A stretch of 64,000 bases of DNA from CAZMVY01 sp964653435 (GTDB lineage Bacteria > Planctomycetota > Phycisphaerae > UBA1845 > PWPN01). Below are positions 1-9,008 of this stretch, in pieces. Every line of letters begins with the position of its first letter. Within the stretch, counting starts at the first letter, position 1. A model generated the notes under the pieces. That model was given only the letters and a program-made list of their open reading frames with translations. It made no database searches and was not told the DNA's origin. Location of the stretch: positions 9,367 through 73,366 of the forward strand of contig CAZZFA010000012.1 in NCBI GenBank assembly GCA_964653435.1, given 5' to 3'. A program made the position numbers and the translations under genes.

Positions 1-299
1 TCGATCAGGCCGGTGAGCACCGGGGGCGAGCCGATCGTGTGAATCTCCGCCATGTTCTGCCGCGTGAAACTCCGGGGAGCGCGAAACACGTAAAGCTCGG
101 CGGGCAACTCCGCCTGCCCGGCCGCCCAGCGAACCCGCCCGCGATGACGACGGAAACCGGCGTCTCCGGCGATCCGCGGCGAGAATACGGCGGCGGCCAT
201 TGTGATCGCATCCGGGCCGCTCAGGCGCAGCACGCCCCGGGGACTCCCGCCGGCGGCCGACGAGATCGCAACGATCGTGTCCTCGAGGCGCGCGAACAT
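1..299 (-). CDS. mnmE: tRNA modification GTPase MnmE, N-terminal part (runs off window)
   Basis: The reverse frame from an ATG at 299 stays open to the window edge and gives about 99 residues. It begins MFARLEDTIVAISSAAGG and continues with GVLRLSGPDA and, near residue 80, a segment ending MAEIHTIGSPPVL. This is the N-terminal tetrahydrofolate-binding domain of MnmE, which with MnmG modifies U34 of certain tRNAs. The GTPase domain would lie outside the window. The ATG sits one base after the stop codon of the upstream nucleoside hydrolase gene, so the two are probably cotranscribed and translationally coupled. The usual YTGED-like stretch is changed to SFTRQNMAE, so the fit is clear but not perfect. 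Confidence 0.82.
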   Translation of the reverse strand, partial: MFARLEDTIVAISSAAGGSPRGVLRLSGPDAITMAAAVFSPRIAGDAGFRRHRGRVRWAAGQAELPAELYVFRAPRSFTRQNMAEIHTIGSPPVLTGLI

Positions 300-300
300 T

Positions 301-1227
301 TCAGACGACGAACTCCTCGCTGCACAACAACTCCAGCAGGTTCTCCACGAAGTCCGTCACCTGTACGGAAAGGACCACCGAAACGGGGGATGATTCCCGG
401 CTCCCGACGACCGGCACGGTCCGGCCGCGATCCGGTCCGTCGACGGCCACTCTGACGGCCATCCGCGTCTGGAGGAACAGCTCGGGCCACAGCAGGACGC
501 CGACCGCCACGGCATCATGCACGAGAAAACGACCCGGACGACCCGGCTCGCGGCTCATCGGATACTCGATCATCGTCGCGAGCATCCGACCGCCGCGGGT
601 GCTGCTGGCGGCGAGGTGGGCCCGGTGCGACTCATCGAGCGCCACCTTCCGGGTCACATCGAGCGGCACAAGCGTGATCGGCAGGCCCGAGGACAAGACC
701 TTCGCCGCAGCGATCGGGTCACGATAGATGTTGAACTCCGCCTTCGGCGTCACGTTGCCGGGGCAGAACACCGCCCCACCCATGATCACGAGCCGCTGCG
801 CCTTCGCCAGCAAGGACGGGTTTTCATCGAGGAGTGCCCCGAGGTTGGTCAGCGGCCCGACCGCGACGACGACCAACTCGCCGGGATGGCGGCTGAGCAT
901 GGTTTCGTACACCGTTTGGGCGTCGCCACAGGCCCATCCTGCGGGGACGGGCAGCCCGCACTCTCCCAGACCATCGGCACCGAAGATGGAAGTCGCGTCG
1001 GGCAGGCCGGCGTCGGACGGGTCCCGACCGCGTCCGACCGGCGGCATCGTCGTCGGGCACAACGCCGCCAGACACCGACCCGCGTTCGCGGTAGCCTGAT
1101 CCACGCCGACGTTCCCCCCTACCGTGCAGATGCCCACGACCTCCAGGGCATTCGCGGCCATCGCCAGCGTGAGCGCGAAGGCGTCATCCACGCCCATATC
1201 GGTATCGAAGATCACGGGATGAGGCAT
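301..1227 (-). CDS. Inosine/uridine-preferring nucleoside hydrolase
   Basis: A 308-residue protein of the IunH/RihA family, which cleaves the N-glycosidic bond of ribonucleosides for salvage. The calcium-binding signature DTDMGVDDA lies at residues 8-16 close to the N terminus, as expected. Later family landmarks include VAVGPLTNLG, the MGGAVFCPGNVTPKAEFN stretch around the active site, and a C-terminal HDAVAVG holding the conserved His-Asp. Length is normal for the family (about 310). The gene is followed within one base by mnmE, suggesting an operon. The substrate cannot be read from sequence alone. Confidence 0.9.
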   Translation of the reverse strand: MPHPVIFDTDMGVDDAFALTLAMAANALEVVGICTVGGNVGVDQATANAGRCLAALCPTTMPPVGRGRDPSDAGLPDATSIFGADGLGECGLPVPAGWACGDAQTVYETMLSRHPGELVVVAVGPLTNLGALLDENPSLLAKAQRLVIMGGAVFCPGNVTPKAEFNIYRDPIAAAKVLSSGLPITLVPLDVTRKVALDESHRAHLAASSTRGGRMLATMIEYPMSREPGRPGRFLVHDAVAVGVLLWPELFLQTRMAVRVAVDGPDRGRTVPVVGSRESSPVSVVLSVQVTDFVENLLELLCSEEFVV

Positions 1228-1254
1228 AGCACGAGCCGCAAGACCATGACAGGC

Positions 1255-1282
1255 TTGACACCTTCGACGGGTCGGCTACATT
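1255..1282 (+). promoter_or_regulatory. Candidate sigma70-type promoter of galK
   Basis: TTGACA at 1255-1260 is followed after 16 bases by TACATT at 1277-1282. This puts the transcription start near 1289, about 22 bases before the galK ATG. A second possible -10, TATGAT at 1288-1293, would need a 27-base spacer and is less likely. Confidence 0.45.
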
Positions 1283-1311
1283 CGCTCTATGATATTCTCA
1301 GGCAGGCGTGC

Positions 1312-2481
1312 ATGCAGGTCAACACTGAGACGCTACTGAAGCAGTTCGAGGACGTTTTCGAGGGACGTCAACCCGCCGTCATTGCCCGGGCTCCGGGCCG
1401 CGTCAACCTCATCGGCGAACACACGGATTACAACGACGGCTATGTCCTGCCGATCGCCATGGATCGGGCCATCTACGTTGCCGGGCGTGCCCGCGACGAC
1501 GGAAGGTTGCGCGTCCGGTCCACGCTCTATGCCGACCCGGTAGAGTGGTCGCTGGACGATCTCGGGCGGCCGGGCGAACCCCGATGGGCAAACTACGTGA
1601 AGGGGACCGCGGCCGTCCTGATGCGGCACGGGGTGGAGTTGTGCGGGGCGGATCTGCTGATCTCCAGCGAGTTGCCCGTCGGCGGTGGGGTCAGCAGTTC
1701 GGCGGCGCTGGAGGTGGGCACGGCCAAGGCGCTTCTGGCACTCGTGGACGGCTTCGTGGAGCCGGTCCAACTCGCCCTCTGGTGCCGTGAGGCGGAGCAC
1801 GAGTACGCCAACTCGCCCTGCGGGATCATGGACCAGTTCGCATGCGTGCTTTCGCACCGCGGCTGCGCCCTGTTGCTGGACTGCCGCTCGCGCCGATACG
1901 ACCACCTGCCGTTCGCCCCGGCCACGGCGACCGTGGTCGTGATCGACACACAGGTCAAGCATGAGATCGGCGGGGGCGAGTATGCGGCGCGGCAGCGGCA
2001 ATGCCGGGCGGGCGTCGAGTTCTTCCGGAAGATCGACCCCGGCGTGCGGGCCCTGCGGGATGTCAGCGAGGAACTCCTGAATTCGCACATCCGCGAGCTG
2101 GAGAAGGTGACCGCGGCACGTTGCCGGCACGTCGTCACGGAGAACCGCCGGGTGGTCCATGCCGCCGAGGCGCTGCGGGCCGGGGCCTTCCATGAATTCG
2201 GCCAGTTGATGACGGAATCGCACCGCTCGCTGCGGGACGACTATCAGGTCTCGTGCGAGGAGCTGGACACGGTTGTGGAGATCGCCTGCGGGATCGGCGG
2301 GGTGTACGGCGCCCGGATGACCGGCGGCGGATTCGGCGGCTGCGCGATTGCCCTGGCCGAGGAAGACGCCGTCGAACCGCTGCGCCGGGCGATCAAGGAG
2401 AAGTACGACCGGCGATTCTCCAAACCCGCGATCGTGTACACGACTCACGCCGCCGCCGGGGCCGACGTGCGGCACTTTTAG
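1312..2481 (+). CDS. galK: Galactokinase
   Basis: A 389-residue GHMP kinase that phosphorylates galactose at C1 in the Leloir pathway. The galactokinase signature GRVNLIGEHTDY is at residues 29-40, the ATP-binding loop GGGVSSSAALE follows near residue 122, and the C-terminal GHMP motif MTGGGFGGC is near residue 336. Catalytic-base context is visible in CGIMDQFACV. The ATG at 1312 is chosen because the galactokinase homology begins just after it; the frame stays open upstream without recognisable protein. No other Leloir gene lies nearby. A short out-of-frame ATG at 1289 opens a 16-codon frame that overlaps the galK start; whether it matters is unknown. Confidence 0.93.
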   Translation: MQVNTETLLKQFEDVFEGRQPAVIARAPGRVNLIGEHTDYNDGYVLPIAMDRAIYVAGRARDDGRLRVRSTLYADPVEWSLDDLGRPGEPRWANYVKGTAAVLMRHGVELCGADLLISSELPVGGGVSSSAALEVGTAKALLALVDGFVEPVQLALWCREAEHEYANSPCGIMDQFACVLSHRGCALLLDCRSRRYDHLPFAPATATVVVIDTQVKHEIGGGEYAARQRQCRAGVEFFRKIDPGVRALRDVSEELLNSHIRELEKVTAARCRHVVTENRRVVHAAEALRAGAFHEFGQLMTESHRSLRDDYQVSCEELDTVVEIACGIGGVYGARMTGGGFGGCAIALAEEDAVEPLRRAIKEKYDRRFSKPAIVYTTHAAAGADVRHF

Positions 2482-2581
2482 AAACGATGAGTGCGGAACG
2501 AGGAACGACGAGCGACAGGGAAAGCCCCCGGTGCTCCCGTGCTTCATTCGTTCTGCGGCGTTCCGCATCGAGAAGACCCGG

Positions 2582-3589
2582 ATGACCTTCCCGCTCGATA
2601 AACTCCTTCGGCGAGAGCATCTCACGGAAGCCGAGGCATACGCGGCGTTCGGCCGGATCATGTCCGGCGCCGCGAGCGAAGCGGAGATCGCGGCGATTCT
2701 CGTGGCACTGGCGAGCAAGGGCGAGTGCGCGGAGGAGATCGTCGGAGCGGCACGGGCGATGCGGGACAAGGTCACACCGGTCCGCTGCGAGGCGGACTGC
2801 ATCGACACGTGCGGCACCGGCGGCGACGGGATCAGTACCTTCAACGTCTCCACGACCGCCGCGATCATCGCCGCAGCCGCCGGGGCGACGGTCGCCAAAC
2901 ATGGAAACCGCACGAACTCGCGCGTGAGCGGCAGCGCAGAGGTCCTCCAGTGTCTCGGCGTCAACATCGAGGCAAGCGTCCCGGTGCTGGAGCGATGCCT
3001 GCGGGAATGCCGGATCGCCTTTCTGTACGCCCCCAGGCTGCACCCGGCCATGAAGTACGCCCTGCCGGTGCGACAGGCGCTCAAGGTGCGCACCATCTTC
3101 AATCTGCTCGGACCGCTGACGAACCCCGCCGGGGCAAGACGCCAGGTCATCGGCGTGCCGCGGCCGGAGCTGACCGAGCTGCTGGCCGACGTCCTCCGGC
3201 GGCTCGGGGCGACGCGGGCGATGATCGTCCACGGCGCCGACGGGCTGTGCGACCTCACGATCACGGGACCGACGCGCGTCAGCGAACTGGCCGACGGCCG
3301 GATTCGCACATACGAGCTCGTCCCCGAGGACGCCGGGCTGCCACGCGCGGAGCTGAGCGCCCTGATCGTCGACTCGCCGCAGGCGAGCGCCGCCGCCGTA
3401 TGCGAGGTGCTCGCCGGCCGGAGCGGACCTCGCCGCGACCACGCCTTGCTGAATGCCGCGGCGGCGCTCACCGTGGCCGGCCTGTGCGGAACTCTGCGCG
3501 ACGGGGTCCGCCTCGCCGCCGAAGCAATCGACCGCGGCGCGGCAAGGGAAACGCTGGCGCGGCTCGCGGCGATGTCTACCGCCCCTTGA
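2582..3589 (+). CDS. trpD: Anthranilate phosphoribosyltransferase
   Basis: A 335-residue enzyme that transfers phosphoribose from PRPP to anthranilate in tryptophan synthesis. The PRPP-binding signature GTGGDGISTFNVST begins near residue 78, and KHGNR follows at 106-110. The segment NLLGPLTNPA near residue 173 and the helical N-terminal domain (residues 1-70) match the nucleoside phosphorylase-like fold of TrpD. The ATG at 2582 is chosen because protein similarity starts there; the frame continues upstream into galK without homology. It stands alone, 100 bases after galK and without other trp genes, and no trp attenuator or clear ribosome binding site is visible. Confidence 0.93.
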   Translation: MTFPLDKLLRREHLTEAEAYAAFGRIMSGAASEAEIAAILVALASKGECAEEIVGAARAMRDKVTPVRCEADCIDTCGTGGDGISTFNVSTTAAIIAAAAGATVAKHGNRTNSRVSGSAEVLQCLGVNIEASVPVLERCLRECRIAFLYAPRLHPAMKYALPVRQALKVRTIFNLLGPLTNPAGARRQVIGVPRPELTELLADVLRRLGATRAMIVHGADGLCDLTITGPTRVSELADGRIRTYELVPEDAGLPRAELSALIVDSPQASAAAVCEVLAGRSGPRRDHALLNAAAALTVAGLCGTLRDGVRLAAEAIDRGAARETLARLAAMSTAP

Positions 3590-3856
3590 GAGGCGCAGTG
3601 CCGCTTTCGATCCGAGAGTCTCGTTCGCTTCCGGCCCGGCGGGGCGGTAGATTCGCCACAGTACCCGTTGCGGGCCTTCGGCCGCAGCCCGACATGGGGG
3701 GCGGGCGTCTCGTCCGCTTTCGGAATGCTCGGGGGGCGCGTATGAGAACGTACGGATTCGACAACGCATGCGTCCCGACGGGAACAGGCTCGGCGGACCG
3801 TCCGGAGGCGCGCGCCGCGACCGCATTCCCTCTCCGTAGCAAGGAGGTGGACCCGT

Positions 3857-4135
3857 ATGATCCGCTACCGTTGTGACAGGTGCGGTAAGGATCTGCCCCC
3901 CGGCACGGCCGACCGTTTCGTCGTGCGGATCGAGGTCTTCGCCGCCGAAGGACCGCTGGAGATCACCGCCGAGGACCTCCGGCGGGATCATACGGCCGAA
4001 ATCCGTCGCACGGTCGAGCAACTATCCGGAATGCCGCTCGATGAGGTCGAGGACAAGGTGTACCGCGCATTCCGCTTCGACCTTTGCGGCAGATGCCATG
4101 CGGCATACCTGCGTGATCCGCTGCCCCGCACGTAG
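3857..4135 (+). CDS. Small zinc-ribbon protein of unknown function
   Basis: A 92-residue protein with two CxxC pairs: CDRC at residues 6-9 near the start and CGRC about residue 77 near the end. This spacing suggests one zinc ribbon built from both ends of the chain. A near-perfect Shine-Dalgarno (AAGGAGGTG) ends a few bases before the ATG, one of the strongest in the window and good evidence that it is translated. The middle of the chain is acidic and helical. No function can be assigned. The 267 bases before it (3590-3856) show no gene or clear promoter. Confidence 0.75.
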   Translation: MIRYRCDRCGKDLPPGTADRFVVRIEVFAAEGPLEITAEDLRRDHTAEIRRTVEQLSGMPLDEVEDKVYRAFRFDLCGRCHAAYLRDPLPRT

Positions 4136-4190
4136 CAGAAGCCTGCGGCGCCGAGCACCGCCCCCGGCGACACCCGTCCGCCGGAGCGGT

Positions 4191-5024
4191 TCACGAAATC
4201 AGCATCTGATACCGACGGCTACCCTCACGCGACCACCAGGCCCGGGCCGCGGCCACGCCGGCCGGATCCCGGGCGAACGGCTCGCCGACGATCCGCCCGA
4301 TCGCCTCGGCCACCGCGCCGCGGAGCTGTGCATCGTTCGTATCGTCCTCCTCGTCGCCCATCAGAAGAAACGTCGCCAGGTAGTAGACCGCCCGCGGGTC
4401 GCCGATCCGGCCGAGGGCATCCGCCACGGCCTCCCTCACCCGGGCCAGCGTGGCGGGCGGCGGCGGCCGAAGGTAGCTCTCGAACGCCCGCACCAACGAT
4501 ACCACGGAGGATGTTCCGATACGCTCCAGTTCGCTGATCGCCGTGCGGAGGGCGGCCGCGTCTGAAATACCCCTGCGGATCTGCTGCACAATCGCATCGG
4601 CCCGTCGCTGCAATTCGGGAGACTCAGCCGGCGGCGCAGGCGGCCCGCCCTCGCCGCGATAGCGGTTGGCCATCGCCACGCCTTCGCGGACGATCGCCTC
4701 GAACGCCGTCTCATCAAAACCCATCCGACCGGCCGTCTTGATGAGTACGGCGCGTTCCGCATCCGTGATCCGCCCGTCGATCTGTGCGGCAACGACCATG
4801 AGCCGCAGCGCCTTGCGCCGATCGTCGGGATCGCCGGGCAGCAGCGCATCCGGGTCGTTCCCCTCGCGAAGCTCCCGAACAAGGCGCTGCAGTGCGTCGG
4901 AGTCGATGCCGAGCCTCTCCTGCAGCCGCCGGATCAGCGACTTTTCGGCCGAGTCGATCGTCCGGTCCGCCAGGACCGTCACGAGCACGAGCTTGAGGAG
5001 CTGTTCAGCGGTTTGGGGTTCCAC
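4191..5024 (-). CDS. TerB-like domain protein with HEAT-like C-terminal half
   Basis: A protein of about 277 residues if it starts at the GTG at 5024 (codon order V-E-P-Q-T-A-E-Q). Residues 1-125 carry two repeats of the pattern 'ADRTIDSAEKSLIRRL' and 'IDGRITDAERAVLIKTA', typical of tellurite-resistance TerB-like domains with conserved acidic metal-binding positions. The second half (about residues 150-277) is helical and HEAT-like, with 'VREAVADALGRIGDPRAVYYLATFL'. An upstream ATG at 5120 would add 32 basic residues that do not resemble the family, so GTG is preferred. The exact role is unknown; TerB-like modules are usually scaffold or stress proteins. Confidence 0.7.
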   Translation of the reverse strand: MEPQTAEQLLKLVLVTVLADRTIDSAEKSLIRRLQERLGIDSDALQRLVRELREGNDPDALLPGDPDDRRKALRLMVVAAQIDGRITDAERAVLIKTAGRMGFDETAFEAIVREGVAMANRYRGEGGPPAPPAESPELQRRADAIVQQIRRGISDAAALRTAISELERIGTSSVVSLVRAFESYLRPPPPATLARVREAVADALGRIGDPRAVYYLATFLLMGDEEDDTNDAQLRGAVAEAIGRIVGEPFARDPAGVAAARAWWSREGSRRYQMLIS

Positions 5025-5094
5025 GATGCACGCGCGTCCCTTGCGCAAAGGTCTTCCCGTCCTCCGCGACCACCGCGCCGTTGGTAACCCGCAT
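5005..5094 (-). CDS. Possible 29-codon ORF overlapping the TerB-like gene
   Basis: An ATG at 5094 with a purine-rich GAGGTG just upstream opens a 29-residue frame, MRVTNGAVVAEDGKTFAQGT and nine more residues, ending inside the TerB-like gene. The pattern 'VTNGAVVAEDGKTFAQGTRV' resembles the start of small beta-strand antitoxins. It could be a remnant, a coupling ORF, or chance. Confidence 0.22.
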   Translation of the reverse strand: MRVTNGAVVAEDGKTFAQGTRVHRGTPNR

Positions 5095-5209
5095 ACCACA
5101 CCTCGTATGCGGTACGGCACGGGGATCGGACTCGCCGAGCCCGCCTCTCCGTTGCCACCGGACGGCCCGGCATCATGACCGGCGGCTCGGGATCGGGCTC
5201 AGAGAGCCC

Positions 5210-5425
5210 TCCCCAAGCGGCCTTCGGCCGCAACCGAACACGGGCGCGCCGGCTTCCGTCATGCTGAGCGAAGCGAAGCATCCGGCTTGCCTGCGCCAAT
5301 CAGCCGGATTCTTCGTCGCTGCGCTCCTCAGAATGACGGGTCGCGCTACCGCCGCAACGCGATACAGGCGCGCACGGCGCGCCACGCGCAAGGCGCGCAA
5401 AAGCGGCGACCGAAAACTCTACCCT
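5210..5425 (+). repeat. Dispersed palindromic repeat, long copy 1
   Basis: About 215 bases that recur at 11931-12128 and 53562-53775. The order is: GCGGCCTTCGGCCGCAACCG, then GTCATGCTGAGCGAAGCG, then a spacer, then the inverted partner ending CCTCAGAATGAC, then CGCTACCGCCGCA, and a tail ending AAAACTCTAC. The two GTCAT...GTAC-type halves are imperfect inverted copies. The terminal CTA provides the TAG stop codon of atpD on the reverse strand. Confidence 0.85.
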
Positions 5426-6885
5426 CTGGCCAGTTTCTCCGCCTTCGCGGCCGCCTCCTCGATCGGGCCGACGTACAGGAAGGCCTGTTCGGGAAGGTGG
5501 TCCCACTTCCCGTCGCAGATCTCCTCGAAGCTGCGGATCGTGTCATCCTTGCGGGTGTAGTTGCCCGGCGTGTTCGTGAACGCCTCGGCGACGAAGAAGG
5601 GCTGGCTGAAGAACCGCTCGATCTTGCGGGCGCGGGCGACGATCAGCTTGTCCTCCTCCGCAAGCTCGTCGACGCCGAGGATGGCAATGATGTCCTGCAG
5701 GTCGCGGTAGCGCTGCAGAATCGCCTGCACGCGCCGGGCCACGTTGTAGTGCCGCTCGCCGATGTACTGCGGATCCAGGATGCGACTCGAGGAGCCGAGC
5801 GGGTCGATGGCCGGATAAATGCCCTTTTCGCTGATGCTCCGCGCGAGCACGACGAACGCGTCGAGGTGCGTGAACGTCGTCGCCGGAGCCGGGTCGGTCA
5901 GGTCGTCCGCCGGCACATAGATCGCCTGCACGCTGGTGACGGCCCCCGACTTCGTCGACGTGATCCGCTCCTGCAGGGCCCCCATCTCGGTGCCGAGCGT
6001 CGGCTGATACCCGACGGCCGAGGGCATCCGCCCGAGCAGCGCCGAGACCTCCGAGCCGGCCTGTGAAAAGCGGAATATGTTGTCGATGAAGAGCATCGTG
6101 TCCGCGCCGGACTGATCGCGGAACCATTCGGCCACGGTCAGGGCGCTGAGCGCCGCCCGCAGACGCGCACCCGGCGGCTCGTTCATCTGGCCGAAGACCA
6201 TTGCCGTATGGTCCATCACGGACCGCTCGACGCCCTTTTCGTCCTTGAACCGGGCCTCCTGCATCTCAAGCCACAGGTCGTTGCCCTCGCGGGTCCGCTC
6301 GCCGACGCCGGCAAACACGGAATAGCCGTGGTGCTCCCGCGCGATGCGGGCGATCATCTCCTGCACGATGACGGTCTTGCCCAGCCCGGCCCCGCCGAAC
6401 AGGCCGATCTTCCCGCCGCGCACGAACGGCATGAGCAGGTCGATCACCTTGATGCCGGTCTCCATCATCTCGCTCTTGGGCGTGAGGTCGGCGAACCTCG
6501 GCGGATCCTGGTGAATGGGCCGACGCTCCTTGGCGTGGACCGGCCCGCGGAGATCGATCGGCTCACCGACGAGGTTGAACACACGGCCAAGCGTCTCCAT
6601 GCCCACGGGCATCGTGACGGGGCCGCCCGTATCCACGATCGGAGCGCCGCGGACCAGCCCGTCCGTGGAGCCGAGCGCGACCGCCCGGACGTTCCCCCCG
6701 CCGAGATGCTGCGCCACCTCGCACCAGAGCGTCTCCTTCGTGGTCATGCCGAGCACCTTGCGCTCGACATCCACCTTCAGCGCGTTGTAGATCTTCGGAA
6801 GATGCGCCTCGTCGAACTCCGCATCGAGCGTCGATCCGATGACCTGTACCACTTTCCCGATGTTCCCGCCGTTGGTCTCTGTCAT
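5419..6885 (-). CDS. atpD: F-type ATP synthase subunit beta
   Basis: A 488-residue catalytic beta subunit of F1. The Walker A loop GGAGLGKT is at about residues 164-171, the GERTREGND motif with the catalytic Glu follows near residue 196, and the C-terminal DELSEED loop is present as DELAEED. Length is slightly above the usual 460-480. The ATG at 6885 begins MTETNGGNIGKVVQVIG; an ATG eight codons upstream is less likely. Unusually, no atpA, atpG or atpC is next to it: upstream is an LD-carboxypeptidase gene and downstream a dispersed repeat that supplies its stop codon. It has its own good promoter, so it is either a detached part of the atp operon or a second copy. Confidence 0.95.
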   Translation of the reverse strand: MTETNGGNIGKVVQVIGSTLDAEFDEAHLPKIYNALKVDVERKVLGMTTKETLWCEVAQHLGGGNVRAVALGSTDGLVRGAPIVDTGGPVTMPVGMETLGRVFNLVGEPIDLRGPVHAKERRPIHQDPPRFADLTPKSEMMETGIKVIDLLMPFVRGGKIGLFGGAGLGKTVIVQEMIARIAREHHGYSVFAGVGERTREGNDLWLEMQEARFKDEKGVERSVMDHTAMVFGQMNEPPGARLRAALSALTVAEWFRDQSGADTMLFIDNIFRFSQAGSEVSALLGRMPSAVGYQPTLGTEMGALQERITSTKSGAVTSVQAIYVPADDLTDPAPATTFTHLDAFVVLARSISEKGIYPAIDPLGSSSRILDPQYIGERHYNVARRVQAILQRYRDLQDIIAILGVDELAEEDKLIVARARKIERFFSQPFFVAEAFTNTPGNYTRKDDTIRSFEEICDGKWDHLPEQAFLYVGPIEEAAAKAEKLARG

Positions 6886-6926
6886 AATCGCGCCCATCCA
6901 TGCCGACAATGTGCCGACGCGCGGGC

Positions 6927-6955
6927 AGTCTACCGCCGCGCGATCCGCCGATCAA
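6927..6955 (-). promoter_or_regulatory. Promoter of atpD
   Basis: Read on the reverse strand: TTGATC (6955-6950), 17 bases, TAGACT (6932-6927). The predicted start lies near 6919, giving a leader of about 35 bases before the ATG at 6885. The site is in the gap after the LD-carboxypeptidase gene, so atpD need not depend on read-through. Confidence 0.55.
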
Positions 6956-7003
6956 CGACCGCGAAGGCCGTGCCGCCCCTCGTTACCGCCCTGGCGCCGC
7001 CGG

Positions 7004-8080
7004 TCACGCCCACTCCGCCCACGGAATCTCGATATGCGCCCGCGCGCCGCCCCTCGACCGCGACACCACAAGCGTCACCGGGCGATGCAGCGGCAACGGT
7101 GCGATCGGCCATACGTGGCCGAAGTTCTCAAGGCTCACGATCGGAACACGCCGCCGCGCGGGCAGGTGGCGCTTCAGCACCGCCACCGCCGCCGCGCGCA
7201 GGTCCCGGCCCTGATCCTGGAAGTCGCCGATCAGAATGCCCTCCGCGCGCTCGAACAGCCCCGCGAGATTCAGCGCCGCCATCATCCGGTCGAACCGGTC
7301 GGGCGATTCGTTGATCTCCTCGAGGGCCAGCCAGCGTCCGCGGGTCTCGAAGGCGCTCGCGTACCGGGGCAGGAGCGATTCGATCAGACTGAGATTGCCC
7401 CCGACGACGGTGATCCTCGAGCGGGCGGGCAGGCGCCCGGCCAGAACCGTGCCGCTCGGCCGGCGGGCCGTGCCGCGGCCCTCCACAATGTCCACGACCT
7501 CGCGGAAGAAATCCAGAAATCGCGGCAGGTAGTTCGCCGCCGCCCAGCCCGCCGCGAAGGCCGAATGCTGTTCGGGGGCCAGTTCGATGCCGCGGGCGAG
7601 TTGCGCGATGCGGCGTTCGGCCTCGCGCCGCAGACCGCTGAAAATGAACCCCGGGCACAGGTCATAGAGACCGACGCACTTCGGGTAGGCGCCCGCGACG
7701 CCGACCAGCGCCGTCATCTCGCTGAACCCGAAGATGAAAATGGGGGTACGGCGGCGTTTGAGCACGTCGAAGTCGATGCGCGGCAGCGTCCGCACAAACC
7801 ACGAACCGCCGCGAATGCACACGAGGGCGGCAACATCGTCGTCGGCCAGTGCCGATTCGATATCCGCCGCACGCGCCGCATCGTCGGCCCGGCCTCCTTC
7901 GGCCTCCTTCACGGGCGTCATGATGATCTTTCCCGCGCAGGTTACCCGGTACCGGGGGCCGACGACCCCGGCAATCCGTCCCGCCAGGGCCTCCGGCGAG
8001 CGAAACCCCAGGCGATGAATCTCATCGGCGGCGGAACTGCCGACCGAGGTCACGTGTATGATGCGCTGCGACCGCTTCAT
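7004..8080 (-). CDS. LD-carboxypeptidase (peptidase family S66)
   Basis: A 358-residue S66 protein; this family includes LdcA, which trims L,D-bonds in recycled murein peptides, and MccF, which cleaves microcin C. The nucleophile motif appears as FGFSEMTAL (Ser near residue 119), and the Glu box appears as LALEEINESPDRFDRMM near residue 240. The start at 8080 (MKRSQRIIHVTS) is chosen over an upstream one because the extra 80 residues are low-complexity and basic; a GGGGAG lies about 11 bases upstream. Murein recycling is more likely than microcin defence, but sequence alone does not separate them. Confidence 0.85.
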   Translation of the reverse strand: MKRSQRIIHVTSVGSSAADEIHRLGFRSPEALAGRIAGVVGPRYRVTCAGKIIMTPVKEAEGGRADDAARAADIESALADDDVAALVCIRGGSWFVRTLPRIDFDVLKRRRTPIFIFGFSEMTALVGVAGAYPKCVGLYDLCPGFIFSGLRREAERRIAQLARGIELAPEQHSAFAAGWAAANYLPRFLDFFREVVDIVEGRGTARRPSGTVLAGRLPARSRITVVGGNLSLIESLLPRYASAFETRGRWLALEEINESPDRFDRMMAALNLAGLFERAEGILIGDFQDQGRDLRAAAVAVLKRHLPARRRVPIVSLENFGHVWPIAPLPLHRPVTLVVSRSRGGARAHIEIPWAEWA

Positions 8081-8210
8081 TTCGAGGGCGACTCCCCACC
8101 GGTACGGCCCGACGCCAGGCAACCGGTCCACCAGACCGATGCCCCCGGCGCGGCCGGCGGACAGTGTACGGAACTCGCGGCCGCCGCAAAAGCAGGCGCC
8201 GCGTCGCCGG

Positions 8211-9008
8211 CTATCTCCGCCCGGCGGCGCGGACAAAAGCCTCGACACGATGCGGGTCGAGCGGCTCCGCCGTGCGACCGCCGCGCTTGAGCGACGAACC
8301 GACGATAACGCCGTCGGCAACGCCCAGCAGGGCGGCGACGGATGCCGCGTCGGCCCCGCTGCCGGCGTAGACCGGCTTGTCCGGCACGCTTCGCTTCACC
8401 GTACGCAGGTCGTCTATGGCCGCGGGGCGCCCGGTCGTCGGGCCGGTGACGACCAACGCCTCGGCCCGGCCGCGATACGCCGCCTCCTCGGCCGCCTGCT
8501 CCAGATCGCGGCAGGAAAGCGGCTCGGCGTGTTTCACGTGGACGTCGGCCAGAATCGCCCCCCGGCCGCCGAGGACCTCGCGGTACCGCAGCACCTCCGG
8601 GGCGCGGCCCTCGATGATCCCCTGGTCGGTCGCGTACACGCCGATGTGGATATTCACGCGCACAAAGTCCGCCCCCCCTACCGCCGCCAGCGCCACGCCC
8701 GCCGCCGCATCGTTGCGGAGCACGTTCACGCCGATCGGGTTCGGAATCGCCCGGCGAACCTCATGCACGACGATCGCCATGGCGGCGACGGTGTGCGGCT
8801 CCACCTGTGTCCCGCGAAACGGCGCATCGCCGAAGTTCTCGATGAGCACGGCGTCGAACCCGGACGCCACCAGAAGGCGGGCCTCTTCCACCGCGCGTTC
8901 CACGATGCGATCCAGCGGCATCGCCGCCCCCGCACTGCCCGGCAGCGGCGGGAGGTGAACCATCCCGATCAACGCGCGATCCGGAAGACGGGCAAGCGGC
9001 AGATCCAT
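8211..9008 (-). CDS. BtpA/SgcQ family protein
   Basis: A 265-residue TIM-barrel-like protein of the BtpA family. It opens with LIGMVHLPPLPGSAG, the family hallmark, followed by 'GFDAVLIENFGDAPF', 'PIGVNVLRNDAAAGVALAAVGGADFVRVN' split over residues 97-125, and a C-terminal 'YAGSGADAASVAALLGVADGVIVGSSLK' phosphate-binding-like region. BtpA stabilises photosystem I in cyanobacteria, while SgcQ relatives in other bacteria sit in sugar gene clusters, so the biochemical role here is unknown. It lies 130 bases upstream of the LD-carboxypeptidase gene on the same strand. Confidence 0.88.
   Translation of the reverse strand: MDLPLARLPDRALIGMVHLPPLPGSAGAAMPLDRIVERAVEEARLLVASGFDAVLIENFGDAPFRGTQVEPHTVAAMAIVVHEVRRAIPNPIGVNVLRNDAAAGVALAAVGGADFVRVNIHIGVYATDQGIIEGRAPEVLRYREVLGGRGAILADVHVKHAEPLSCRDLEQAAEEAAYRGRAEALVVTGPTTGRPAAIDDLRTVKRSVPDKPVYAGSGADAASVAALLGVADGVIVGSSLKRGGRTAEPLDPHRVEAFVRAAGRR

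Noticed and set aside
1333..3471. Long open frame (712 codons) on the reverse strand across galK and trpD
   Set aside because: Its translation is Arg/Ser/Ala-rich with no motif, and it lies opposite two clear genes; it is a by-product of high GC.
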